From Ciona intestinalis (Eukaryota > Chordata > Ascidiacea > Phlebobranchia > Cionidae), in assembly GCF_000224145.3 (NCBI RefSeq), contig NC_020176.2, positions 1,666,867-1,730,866 of the forward strand: a stretch of 64,000 nt of DNA. Reading direction: 5' to 3'. Positions 1-18,389 of the stretch are shown here, piece after piece (the stretch's first letter is position 1; the number at the start of each line of letters is the position of its first letter). The position numbers and the translations under genes are program-made. The notes beneath the pieces are model-generated. The model saw nothing but the letters and a program-made list of their open reading frames with translations, had not been told where the DNA came from and made no database searches.

Positions 1-461
1 AGTATAATAAGTATGTTTTTGAGTAATTGAAGGATTACCTAAATGGACTTGAAGGGTCACTCTAAACGTTAGAAAATGTAAAACATCCAACAAGCTCATT
101 TAAACACAATGCAATGCAAAATTCAGAAATTTTGCTTGCTTTTAGATATAGTGGGATGGTTGGACTACTCGGTGTATCTATGATTTGGTCTTACTAGCCT
201 TGATCTAGATTAAAAAGTTGGCTTTTTGTAGGGAGGTTATTTTTATTTCCCCATTTTTTGCCTCATAATATGAGTGACAGACAGTATAAAAATTTTGTAT
301 AAGTAATATGTATATGTGTACTTTTTTGTATAAGAAATTTGTATAAATAATATATAATGTATGTTTTAAAAAAATAGTTAGGGTTGAAAAAAATTCTTGT
401 TTGGATTGGTTTGTAGATATTGGTGTCGTATTTAGCTATTTTTCAACTGCCCACATTTCAG

Positions 462-551
462 AGACTACAGTATGCAGCATCACATGCACAAGATGTGAAG
501 AAAATGGAAAAATTGACAAGTTCATTAATGCGAATGATGGTCCATCACTAA
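462..551 (+). CDS. 3'-terminal coding exon of an unidentified gene entering from the left
   Basis: A pyrimidine-rich stretch ending in AG at 460-461 is followed by 29 open codons and a TAA at 549-551. The peptide begins RLQYAASHAQDVKKMEKL and ends SLMRMMVHH. It is basic, helical-looking and rich in Met and Lys. A canonical AATAAA lies at 732-737, a normal distance for a 3' UTR, which supports a terminal exon. No further exon of this gene was recognised in bases 1-460. I do not recognise the family. The gene converges on the Ena/VASP gene of the other strand. Confidence 0.45.
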   Translation, partial: RLQYAASHAQDVKKMEKLTSSLMRMMVHH

Positions 552-839
552 GCTTTGAACATCATACTTGAATATTTCAAATAATGAAGATAAGCACAGA
601 GTGTGTGTGGATTATGAACTCCTGTGATATTGTGATCCTTCAATCTGAGAAACTTTTTTATCGTTTTAGCTTTAATGAGAGAAGGATTTAAATTGTGCTG
701 CGGTGATTGTGTAATGGTTACTTTGTGTTGCAATAAATGGATTTAATATATGATAAACATAAACCACTTGCACCAATCGTTTTTTAAACAGGACTTATAT
801 TTTAAACTCAATGAAACCATTACAATATAATAGTTGTTC

Positions 840-1030
840 ATCATTGTGGCTTAGTGTCTGCATCCTAGCAAAAAGATAAAGATTCAATGCTGCCTGCTGC
901 TACATGCTACCATTGTGGGCATGTGTCCACATGCAAAACACTATTGCTCCAACTCAGTGGTTATTAACAGGTTGTCTGTCAGCTACACATAAACAACAAT
1001 TACCCATAAAGTTCTATACGTGAAAACTTG
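840..1030 (+). repeat. tRNA-derived SINE, degraded copy
   Basis: Contains the family body gctaccattgtgggc and tgctccaac-cagtgg, followed by a remnant of the acccataaagt tail. It is diverged and has lost the tRNA-like head. Confidence 0.6.
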
Positions 1031-1084
1031 CCAGAGTGCAAAAGGTGCAGGAAATAAGACACCAATGTTCTAAGTTAACGACCG

Positions 1085-1873
1085 TTATTGCCCATCTACA
1101 AAGGAAAAAAGTAACATTCATTTACCTAATGCTTTCAGTTCCTTTACTAAACACTCACCGCATAATGGGAGATTTATTGTCAACTGTACATAAATACAGA
1201 TATATAACACCAAGATAACAATCATGTTACACAAAACTGGAAATCCATTTTCATTGCAAGCTGCTCTATTAGATTTCAAAATCATATGTATAGATTGTAA
1301 AAACACAAGCTTAATATACAAGGACAAATATGTAACTTTGGTAACCAAACATGCACCACAAAAACCAAAATATTAATAAAACCAGATTAGGCATGTGGTG
1401 TGGAGTATAATCTGGATATAAAAGGTCCTGTAAGCATGGGTTACAATACTGCATGAACATTAAAACTCACCATGAAGCTATATTTTTGGGAAACAATGTA
1501 ACAAATTTAAACGTGGCATGTAGGAGAGAATGCAAATGCGCCAAAGCTTCTAAAACAACACCCTTTAGAGGCTTGTTTTGAAGGCACAAGTTGGAGAATA
1601 ACATCAATAGACTGAGCAGAATTTACCTAACGCTTGGATTAAGTTGATTAAAACAGCAAGCATAAGCCGATTAGCAATGTAATATGTTTTNNNNNNNNNN
1701 NNNNNNNNNNNNNNNNNNNNNNNNNNNNNNNNNNNNNNNNNNNNNNNNNNNNNNNNNNNNNNNNNNNNNNNNNNNNNNNNNNNNNNNNNNNNNNNNNNNN
1801 NNNNNNNNNNNNNNNAAAACAAAACATTTTACCTGTAACATTATGATCAAAATCCCCACTACTTCCGGATATT
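1085..1873 (-). other. Candidate alternative 3' exons of the Ena/VASP gene
   Basis: A 41-nt open segment at 1873-1833 has a good acceptor (tttttatacag) and donor (gtaaaat). It accepts phase 2 from the exon ending at 3276, reading about ISGSSGDFDHNVT, like the Ser/Gly linker before the coil in family members. Further on, 1183-1126 reads ECLVKELKAL and splices in phase to 1095-1085 (DGQ, then stop). This resembles the last turns of the Ena/VASP coil (AFVQELRKRG). The coil itself would have to lie in the gap at 1691-1815. The alternative ending at 2929-2854, with an AATAAA read on the minus strand at 2227-2222, is equally in phase. This is inference from phase and short similarity. Confidence 0.33.
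1691..1815. other. Assembly gap (125 N)
   Basis: A run of 125 N inside the 3' part of the Ena/VASP locus. It lies directly downstream (in gene direction) of a candidate exon at 1833-1873, so it may hide the coiled-coil exon of the EVH2 domain. Gap length may be nominal. Confidence 0.99.
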
Positions 1874-2221
1874 CTGTATAAAAAACATTTTAATGCAAAT
1901 TTTACAAAGTACTAGAAATACAATTAACACACATGATGTAACTATAGATTTAAATTGTAGGTGAGGGAACACCTGAGAATAATAGGATCTAGAATGTACA
2001 GCACATCTTATTTCATTCACCTTACAAAAATAACTTGCTTAAAAAAGTTACACATACAGACGATACAGTCTACAGATGTCCTAATGCATCTAGATACATT
2101 TCCCATGATAGTGTAGTAAAAAAAGTAAAATTAAAATAGTCCGATTAATTTCACTTTGTTATGAAGAGTGGGAAAACAACATATTTCAAGCATGTTTTAA
2201 AGAATACCTTAACATTCAAAT

Positions 2222-2227
2222 TTTATT
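2222..2227 (-). terminator. Candidate poly(A) signal for the Ena/VASP gene (short 3' end)
   Basis: AATAAA on the minus strand about 630 bases past the tentative stop at 2854. No downstream element was evaluated. Confidence 0.3.
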
Positions 2228-2853
2228 GAAATTATACACATGCAACACAAGAAAAAGTTGCTTCTTCCATTTGGATAACATGCCCATATAATACCTCATG
2301 TAATTGATGAATATCATCTTATTTTAAATATATAGGGCGGTAAAACAAGTATTTATACTTTTCTTTTTGTAATTTTGGCCTAAAAAGCTAGGATTCTCTT
2401 CATTTTGTATTTTGGTTGACTTTTGACTTTAAAATTGGCAAAATCAAAGACATACAACAGTTGTTGTTTTTTCACCAACCTATTGAACTTTGCATATAAA
2501 ACTAGAAACATAAAATCACCAAAGCATAAAATAACATAAGAAAAAATAAAAGGGGATTTAAGTATAACCTTATAGTAAAGATAATTACAGAACTCGATTT
2601 ATTTGGTTAAAATAAATATATGAAAAAAATGTATTTAATGCTACATTGCTCAATACCATTACCGAAATATCATTTTACCCATACATAGTTGAAAGTGTTA
2701 AGATAGAAATTTTGCGTGCAAGGGAAAACCAGGGACCATGCTTAAGAATTCAGGAGAAACAAATGAAATCAGATTTCTCCAAAAAATAAAATTGGACTTC
2801 TTACTTTCCCAATACAGCAGAAGTTGGTCTATTGGTAGTAGGTGGGGCTTTAT

Positions 2854-9912
<7,059 letters not shown>

Positions 9913-11818
9913 AGGCTCCTCACTATAATAGTTTTTAATATTAATTGATGTAATATATATAAAATATAAAAACTAAGAGGTAGCCTGAGCCTTTTAAAGA
10001 GATGTGACAACACTTTCGGCACTTTGTAAATTAAAAAGCAATCAAAATAATCACATACTCTGACATGAAATGTCATTCATTGTCAAACTGCATTGAAGAG
10101 GTAAAGAATATTCCATGATAAAAAAATTCAACACTGTACTGTGTAGGCTACTCTATATGAAAGCTTTACTGTTGAATAAATGAATGAATAACAATTTGTC
10201 AATTACTTCTTTTGCGTAACAGGGTCTTGTTTTGTGTTTTATCTTGTGCTTAGTTACTTATCACATATGTACTTTACTTAAAACATGTTTGTTTTAACTT
10301 TTTAGTTATATACCAGTACCACGCATTTACAGGTCCTTTTTTTGTATGGCTGAATGTTTGGACAACCCATTAGTCATCAAATCTGACCCTTTTCCGCAGT
10401 GTTAGAGTTTTGAACTGTTTCATTATGTCATTTGAATATTGCTGTACAAGTTTAAAAGCAAGAACCGACTATCTCACAATAAACAAATAAAGGATATGGG
10501 TCATTGTCAATACCTAAAGTTTACGTATCTACATTGAATATTAGTTAAACTTATTCAATGAATCCAAATATCAATATCAAGTTAAATATTCCTTGTTATG
10601 TTTTCTATATAATAGTAGAACATTGACATGCTTCCTGGTGGTAACAGGAACGTCATTTTAAAAGAAATCACTTATTATTTTGCACTATCAACAACAATAG
10701 ACAGTGGACACTATTGTATAGGTTACATAGCATGACGTCATTTGAAGAATGGGTAAAATTAATATAACTTGCTCACTAAAAATATCATAATCAACAAACA
10801 CCTGTGCTAGCAATAGCAGTCCAATATCAGTGATAAAGATTTCCACAACAAGCAAAATATTTGTTTAATTGTTAGTTTGTTACGAGTTTACGACATAGTA
10901 TCAGTTAACAAATTTTTTAATTGCCATTCTGCTTGTAACATTATACTATTGTTAACGAAGCACCAAGGTGTCATATAAATCATGGGGTATGTGCCACATA
11001 CTCAGGATCCAGTCTGCAGAATAGGAGATCTCGCGTGATCAAGATGGTTATTTTTTAAGTGGGCCGGTGCTATCATCAAAAATTGCATGCAAAGCGTGCA
11101 CTTCCAAGCCACACTAGTACAATTTTTTTTCCAAGCCATGTTAGTACGGAACTGTTCATAATGCTGCACTAGATCTATTTTTGTGCGATAGATTCCTTTT
11201 ACCATTTTAAGCTTATAAGGTATAATATATATGTATAACATTTATATTGTGTTGTGAGCATTTCTTTCTGTCTGCTAATTTTTGCAATCCGAAGTGGGTG
11301 CTGTTAAAACCTAAAGTTAGTTATATTCAGCTGAAGTATTGCATGCACTAAAATGAATGATGGTTTAAGACACATTTCAATATTCCATGCACAAGTTTGA
11401 AATCAAAATAAAGGATCAACAAAATACATTAATGGATAACAGAATAGCATGCATGACACCACTTACACCATTGTGTGTTTTTTTGAAGCTTGGTCGATCG
11501 TGAAATGTTTTTAACTAAACTTTCTCTTTAAGATCAAGGCAGTCCAACATTAAATAATTCGTTACCAGCTTCCCTGTTTTCTTGGGTTTTCCTCGAGTGA
11601 ACCAATGATCAAACCATTTAAATAGCTCAAACTAATTTTAATTCACCTGTCGTCTACAAAAAGCAACAACTTTAATGGAATCGAACAAAAATATGACATA
11701 ACAGTGACAAGGAAATAGTCGGCGTATTTAATGAACCGGCAAATTCGCCCGAAGTATATCGTGCATGTAGTATGCAATACGGAAACCAAAACCACCATCT
11801 TTGTTCTTTTGCAAGATA
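9913..11818. other. Gene-free stretch upstream of the EVH1 exon
   Basis: No open frame with family resemblance was found. A SINE fragment occurs near 10340-10400 (gacaacccattagtcatca). A 5' UTR exon and promoter of Ena/VASP probably lie here or further right but could not be placed. Confidence 0.5.
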
Positions 11819-11826
11819 GCTAAGTC

Positions 11827-12274
11827 CAGAGTCGTATAAACACCGAGTAGTCCAACTGCCGTCTATGTGTGTCCAAAATAGAGCAAAAGTGGTGACTTTG
11901 ACAATGGGTTTAAACGAACTTGTTAAGTTTTGTTTGTGTTCTCCTTTTGTGGGAAGGTGTAAAACAGCTTCTATTTACCTTACCAAACATTTTTTAGAAA
12001 AAATGTATAAATTTAACCGCATTAAATGACTAAAATGTCGCAAATCAACCGCTTTTAATTCTAATTTTTGACTTTTTTTGACACAGAAAACAAACAACAC
12101 ATGTTTTTTACATTTTTCAACCTTTAAATTTGTTTTTAGGGCCAAGTTTTTCTGTAATTTACCGAAAAACATACATTTTCCCTATACCTACTGTGTTATT
12201 TTGGACCCAAATTGCCGTTCAATTTGTGTTTTACGTAACAATGGGTTGGACTACTCGGTATTTCTATGGCTCTG
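11827..12274. mobile_element. hAT-type MITE, 448 bp, with perfect 8-bp target duplication
   Basis: The left end CAGAGTCGTATAAACACCGA and the right end, read inverted (CAGAGCCATAGAAATACCGA), form terminal repeats of about 30 bases that both continue into gtagtccaac. The element is flanked by identical 8-mers GCTAAGTC at 11819-11826 and 12275-12282. An 8-bp duplication and CAGAG ends are typical of the hAT superfamily. No transposase-like frame is present, so it is non-autonomous. A related end fragment lies near 155-190, and a very short 34-base remnant lies at 37189-37222. Confidence 0.85.
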
Positions 12275-12436
12275 GCTAAGTCAAATCATAGACAACTTAG
12301 TCTATCTTTGGTCTATCTATGGTAAAATCAAATTATGATTTCAATGGACTTTGAGTAGATCACGTTTATTAAGGTTAAAATAAAAGATTCGTGTGTAGCA
12401 CAACTGTAAACAAACTTTGCCACCATCGCCGTTTGC

Positions 12437-12720
12437 AAGCGCCGTGGCATAGTGGTTAACGCACAGAGGTAATGGGTTCAAGGCTCGACGCTGCTACCAT
12501 TGTGGGCGTATGCGTTCTTGGGCAAAACACGTAACGACAATTGCTCCAACCCAGTGGTCACCAAATTATCAACCATAGATAAAAAAAAACACAAAAAAAA
12601 AACAATCATCCACAAAGTACCATACATGGTAACTCGTAAGCTGGCACGAGGTGTTAAACCCGTGTGATAACGACTGTCGTTTTCCGGTCACGCGAGGATA
12701 AAGTAGGTTAAATTCATTTA
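12437..12720 (+). repeat. tRNA-derived SINE, near full length
   Basis: tRNA-like head (gccgtggcatagtggttaac, gggttcaaggctcga), then the body gctgctaccattgtgggcgt, tgctccaacccagtgg and cacaaagtaccatacatgg. The tail gtaactcgtaagctggcacg runs into cgcgaggataaagtaggtt. This copy gives the family consensus order used for the others. Confidence 0.8.
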
Positions 12721-13199
12721 TGCATTACATTTATTCATGAGCTAATTTGCGTCAGTTTCCGTATGCATTATAATTTAAGCGGCGGTACACTGCACAGACT
12801 AAAGCATAGTAACAGGTGAGGATTAATTTCAAAATATCTTTATAAAAGAAAATAAGAATAGCCTACCAACAACGAACAAAAGTTAAGCTCTAAAGACTAA
12901 CTATAGGCACGTATAGTTACAATAGTGGCCTATAGGCACGGATAGTTGCATTCGTTTCTTGCTGTTGCGCGTGGCCATAGGAGGGCAAGGAAAGATGGGA
13001 CACCTTTTCATTCATTCTCGTTTAATTTGATAGTTAACACAGATCATATTAAGAGTTAGAAAACCGTATCCTCACGACTGCTATTTTTCGTTTTTAATCT
13101 CACAAACGAATGAAACAGCGTCAAAACAGCGTGTATACAGTGTGTATACTTGTGAGGTAGAGCATCCACACATCGACTAAAGGAACAAAAACAATAGAA

Positions 13200-14460
13200 A
13201 CATAATTGTTTAGTTAAACGTTATATATTATTTTTTTGGTACATATTGGGTATTGCCACACTGTTTTTGTGCAAGCCACTTTTCATGAATTATCTTCAAG
13301 TGCAAGTGACTGAATTTGTAATATAATTTTCATATACTATCTAGTTATTATAACATATTATATTATATTATATCTGAAAAACCCCTGAGATATAAATTAT
13401 TGAGTTAAAAGCAAACCTTTTAAAGTTTGGCAATAAAAACCTACAAACTGCAGTACTGTGTGGGGGAAAATGGGACACTAATGAAATATTTTTACATTTA
13501 CAGTATTCTGCAACTTGTAGTAAACCTACCGAAATTAACAGACTGTGCAAGTTTCTTGGTCATGTAAACTTTAGAGATATAACTTTAAAACTATACTTTT
13601 TGTTGCATTTATCACAAAATAAAGTCGTATTGACCCCTGCCTATTTTCTCATGTTTATATCTCAGTTTTATCTTAGGTGAAATTTTACATATTTGAAAAC
13701 ACACAAGATAAGATGGGACAGTTTAAAATCATTGTTAATTTTGATTATTAAGTGTATTTATAAATAGGAATATACGTGAATAACACGAAATAATACTGTA
13801 CGCTTTGAAAATTAAGTCGAAACATTCTTTTTCTTGCTCTACTGCTATATTTTTTAACATGTTACCTATAGCCTCGCAGGGCACGGCAACGACAGCAGTC
13901 GTTATAACACGTGTGTTCTGTTTCATACACTTCGTGCCATCAGCTTACGTATGCAACTTTGTAGGTGATTGCTTTTTAAAGATTTTTTATTTTTGTTTAT
14001 ATATATCGCTGACAATTTGAACAACCCATTAGTGATCACTAGGTTGAAGCAAGTGTCGTTATGCGTCTTGTCCAAGGTAGCGGCGATGAGCTTTGAATCC
14101 GTAACCTCTAGGTTGGAGGCGTGCGCGCTAAACATTCTGCCACGGCGCCATAGTTGTATAAAAAATGCTATTGTTCAAACAATAATAGGTATTGTTACAA
14201 CATCAATGGATAAGTATTGTATCTTACAAATGCATTTAAATTTATAATAAGATAAATTTATACTCTAGTTTGTATCTTTGTCACAAGTTATGTATTGCGA
14301 TACTGATGTGTTTGGAAAAAGCTGCTTCTCATAATTTTTCTCTGGGTGCCTGTGACTAAATTTCGAATATATTTTCCGAACATTTCTTGTTTTTGCAACA
14401 CTATATCATATTATAAGCTTTAAAAAACTGTCCCAATATGCCCCATATCAAAACCTACCA
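13200..14460. mobile_element. Long TIR-related element, copy 1 (with a SINE inside)
   Basis: Blocks at about 13236-13570, 13690-13868 and 14160-14460 match blocks of a second copy at 15129-16432. Internal motifs include acccctgagatataaatt, gataagatgggacagttt and caatggataagtattgta. A SINE sits inside this copy at about 13870-14155 but is missing at the matching point of copy 2. Block order differs between copies, so one may be rearranged. No coding capacity was recognised. Confidence 0.6.
13870..14155 (-). repeat. tRNA-derived SINE inserted into the long element
   Basis: Reverse-oriented full-length copy: cgacagcagtcgttataaca, cacttcgtgccatcagctta, gaacaacccattagtgatca, then the head gcgctaaacattctgccacg. 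It interrupts homology between the two long-element copies. Confidence 0.75.
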
Positions 14461-14710
14461 TACGCTATACTAAAGTCTGGTTTACACAAACACACTGTAA
14501 TAGTATAGGTTATCTATACTCATTTTTTGTTTAATACTCTTTTGTCTTTATACTCACCTTGCAAAATGTATTTATTGTTATACCTATTACTTAAAATAAA
14601 GATATTTATATTTATCTTTTTTGAAACTTAACTTAATGCCGGTTCAACTTTAGTTCAAAATTGCAAATATTTATTAAACACCAACATTTAGATGTGACCC
14701 ACCAAGATAT

Positions 14711-14995
14711 AGTGGGCTGTGACCCCCGGGTACAACCTAAACTCAGTCATTTCAGTGACGTGCAGTACTGGTTTCAAAGCTCTTGACAAAAACAGCTACT
14801 GTAGTTTGGAAAACGTTTGGTATCCACGTCCATACTGTTACCGTGACAGTAAGTATTTTGTAAAAAAATCTATATTTATTATAAAGTATAAAACCACCTT
14901 TAGTGTTCTGCGACGCGCCGAGATTAGTGAATGGAACTCACAGCCCACTTAAGTCAAGCTACAGTTTTAAAAAGTCCTATCTCTTACTCTCACTA
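14711..14995 (+). pseudogene. Two-exon fragment of a sushi (CCP) domain gene
   Basis: A segment ending at a GTAAG donor (exon end 14848) encodes the second half of a sushi module: GYNLNSVISVTCSTGF, then SYCSLENVWYPRPYC. An acceptor at 14902-14903 opens a second segment whose phase fits (A joined to TG). It gives YRDMFCDAPRLVNGTHSPL, the start of another sushi module. Sushi modules make extracellular complement and adhesion proteins. The upstream part of the first segment reads VGCDP in a different frame, offset at a run of five C. No second half of module two, signal peptide or further exon was found; a SINE fragment follows at once. It is probably a gene relic or captured exons, but a live gene with unseen exons is possible. 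Confidence 0.5.
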
Positions 14996-15019
14996 TATAA
15001 ACAGTTGAGAATGATAGAG

Positions 15020-15122
15020 GGAGTGTGTAACTTACTTTATCCTCGCGTGGCCGAAAAAAAGTTATAACACGGGTGTTCATACACCACGTGCCAGCTTACG
15101 AGTTACCATGCGTAGTCATGTG
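15020..15122 (-). repeat. SINE tail fragment
   Basis: cttactttatcctcgcgtgg, gttataacacgggtgttc and acgtgccagcttacgagtta match only the 3' part of the SINE. It abuts the left end of the second long element. Confidence 0.7.
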
Positions 15123-15128
15123 TAGTAC

Positions 15129-16432
15129 AATGGGGGAAGATAGGACACTTAAGCACATATTGCCAAATATTTCCAAAATCAAAATAGATGACGATTTTTG
15201 GTTAATACCACGAATTAGTACTATCATTCCTTTATCAATCGACAACAATTTATTAAAATATAATACAACGCACGAGGAGATTAGCAATCCGCACAACAAG
15301 TGAACTTTTACAAATTCGAAAACACACATGATAAGATGGGACAGTTTAAAATCATTGTTAATTTTGATTATTAAGTGTATTTATAAATAGGATATATACG
15401 TAAATAACACGAAATAATACTGTACGCTTTGAAAATTAAGTCTAAACATTATTTTTCATGCCCTACTGCTATATTTTTTAACATGTTACCTATACATTAT
15501 ATTATTGCATAACAATTGGTAATGTTCGAACGTCAATGGATAAATATTGTATCCTACAAATGTATATGAACTTGTAATAACAGAAAATTGATAATAACCA
15601 TAGATAAAGTTTTTATTTTTGCTACAAATTGGGTATTACTACTCTGTTTTTGGCACAAGCCATAACTTCTTAAATTATCACCAAGTGCAAATGACCAAAT
15701 TTCGAATATATTTTTAAAATATTATCTTTTTATTATATCAGTATCTTATAGCTGAAAACCCCCTGAGGTATAAATTACTAAATTAAAAGGAAATCTTTCA
15801 AAGTTTGGCAATGAAAACATACAAAACTACAATGTGGGAGAAGATGGGACTCTAAATTGAAATATATTTACATTAGCAGTATTCTGAAACTTGTAGTTAA
15901 CCTACCGAGTTTAACAGGCTGTGCTAGTTTCTTGCCATGTAAACTTCATATATATAATGTTAAACTGATATTTTTTTGTTGTTTTTATCTCAAATTAAAG
16001 TCATATTGACCCCTGCCTATTTTCTTGTATTCTTTTACAAAATTAAAACTAGTTTTATGAGACAAAATTAAACTGTAAGAAATATTCCAGGTTGGTTTAT
16101 GAAGCTATGAAACTATAGTTTAATCGTTCTCCCACGCAAAATAAAATAAAAATTCGGTCTTACTATCATTTAGCGAGCATTAAAAAATAGCACCTTACTA
16201 TTTCGCATTTTTTTACCTGTTTAAAGTATACTGTTTCTATTTTACATATTTTTTTTAATATTTAAAAACAGTAATCAGCTTTGACGAGCGTTTTATAAAG
16301 TCGTGATAATACTGTCGAATAATTCTGTAACCTTATTTCCCTGAATATCATTAAATGGGGGTCCGTAAAAAGAAAATTAAAAAAAGTCTCGTCTGACAAA
16401 GTGTCCCATCTTCCCCCACCCTACTATATTAT
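15129..16432. mobile_element. Long TIR element, copy 2, about 1.3 kb
   Basis: The left end gggggaagataggacactta and the right end gtgtcccatcttcccccacc are inverted versions of the same terminal sequence that bounds the short 150-220 bp elements of this window. The interior shares long blocks with copy 1, including a near-identical block of about 170 bases (15323-15495 against 13693-13868). No transposase frame was recognised. This may be the longer relative of the short family. Confidence 0.6.
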
Positions 16433-16796
16433 CCCTTATTACACAATCGTGTTTTAACAACCAACAACGCTCGTTGAGAGTTATGAGGATAACTCTGTAA
16501 ATATTTTTTGTTTAATACCACAAAGGACAATATAAACCGAAATAAAAACATGGACACTCTCACCCCAACCTATCCTATACATAACTTTACGTTTCAGCTG
16601 TAGAAGAAGTTACTACAAGCGATGGAGACGCTTGATCAACATTAACCGCAAGAATCGTTTACAATAAACCAACACAGCATTCACATTATTAGTGTATATA
16701 CAACGTATAATGTCACCCAGCGCCTATCATTCTTTACTTCAACTATAATAAAAACACCACAAAATATATCTGCATCTTCTATTATCATTATGAATG

Positions 16797-17100
16797 AATG
16801 AGTGAATGAACGGATATAACTTGCTTTATCCTTGCTTGGCTGAAAAACGACAGTCGTTATAAAACACAGGCGTTCTGTTTCATACACCTCGTGCCAGCTT
16901 ACGAGTAACCAAGTATGTTACTTCGTGGGTGATTACTTTTTTTTTATTTGGGTTGGGGCAATTGCCGTCGAGTGTCTGGGTTGGGGCAATTGCCGTCGAG
17001 TGTCTGGGTTGGGGCAATTGCCGTCGAGTGTCTGGGTTGGGGCAATTGCCGTCGAGTGTCTTGCTCAAGGTCAAATAAACTCCCACAGAGCACAGGCAGC
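16797..17100 (-). repeat. tRNA-derived SINE with an internal 28-bp tandem array
   Basis: Reverse copy (cttgctttatccttgcttgg, cacctcgtgccagcttacga). At its middle the unit beginning gggttggggcaattgccgtc occurs four times in perfect tandem at 16950-17061, period 28. Other copies carry this unit once. Confidence 0.85.
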
Positions 17101-17110
17101 GACATAACCC

Positions 17111-18389
17111 CTTAATTTAGTTAGGTTAACTACAAGTTGCAAAATATTACCAATTTTCAATTTTAAACCTTTGAACTTTGTCTTCAATCTTGCCCCACTT
17201 TGTAGTTTCAAATATAATATACTGATACAAAAACAAGATAAGTTTTGGAAAATCTAATTGAAACTTATACACATTTTGCTGGTCATCTGCCGCCCCAGCA
17301 GACTATATAGGAAATCAAATTGAATAAATCAACGCACTCAATTTTCAGCAGGACTTTACTTTTCGTGGCGAGCAGCAAAAAGCGGATGCTAATTTCGATA
17401 ATATTTGGATTTGTTTTACATTATTTAGAAAACGGGTTTCAAATTGATAAAACTGCATATTGGTAATAATTAATGTGGAAAACTCTTAAGAGACAACTGA
17501 GTGGCATGCAGGGCATCGCAATAACAGCGTCTGCTGCGTGTCAACTCGACAGCGGGGTAGGTGCTTGTGACGTCATACTGCAGCTGTTATCGCCTGAGCA
17601 GCAGTGTTCCCCGTGATTTTTTGCTGTGATTCAAATTTATTGATTACAAATATAAAAATTATATTATATTATACTTAATCAATGTAAAGTATTGATATAA
17701 GCATATTTCGTTAATTTAACCGAAATTAGCTATAGTTTAAGCAGTTTCCAGAGGTTTACATTAGTACGGCGGCAACACTCGTTCTATATTAAATCCAGAC
17801 AACAAGAACTTCTTCTTCGTTTAGTCCTTCGATATTCTATTTAAGGGAGCTTACAGCATCCATCCAACATCGGTAATCAAGAATCTGTTAACCTTGTTTA
17901 GTCACAGAGAAAGGTTCATGCATTTAAGAACCCCTTAGTGAATTTAAAGAATTTTCTTGTAGAAAGGGCCGCATAGTGGCCATGAATACTATGGTTAACT
18001 ATTAGCTTAGTTGAGTTTATCATGCTCAATATTTTTATCATTTAGATTTTCTGAAGGGTTTAAAATTAAAAGCCTATTAAGCATATTTATTTAAATATAA
18101 GTTTATCCTCTCAGGGTTGTGATAGTGATAACTTATCAGGATTTATAACTATAGCGCAATACTGAATTTATCAAGCTGATAAGACTACCAGTACCTGCGT
18201 AAAACCTTTAGGAAGTCTAAATAGATACTTACTCTTCAGTAACTGAATGCAACCTGTATAAACGGAATATTGCAGAGTTATATTTTTATCGTTTATATCC
18301 TTGTAGTTCACTAATGCATTTTCATCTTCAGCAGTATCAATTGGTTAAGTAGGTCTTAGTTTGGCTTAGCAACACAGCAAAACAGCACC
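17111..18389 (+). promoter_or_regulatory. Upstream region and probable outron of troponin I
   Basis: A SINE-free stretch between the repeat cluster and the troponin I start. Ciona troponin I mRNA is known to be 5' trans-spliced to a short spliced leader, so the true promoter lies upstream of a discarded outron. The best-looking trans-splice acceptor is gcattttcatcttcag ending at 18331, which would leave a 58-base leader. Other AG dinucleotides lie closer to the ATG. Confidence 0.4.
17568..17586. promoter_or_regulatory. CRE plus myogenic-type E-box upstream of troponin I
   Basis: A perfect palindromic CRE, TGACGTCA, at 17568-17575 is followed five bases later by CAGCTG at 17581-17586, the E-box form preferred by myogenic bHLH factors. 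A T-box-like AGGTG core lies about ten bases before the CRE. Ciona muscle enhancers are known to combine CRE, MRF E-box and Tbx6 sites. Position about 0.8 kb before the troponin I start codon fits an enhancer or promoter. Function is inferred. Confidence 0.55.

Noticed and set aside
16950-17061. CRISPR-like array
   Set aside because: Units are contiguous with no spacers and lie inside a SINE; this is a eukaryotic minisatellite.
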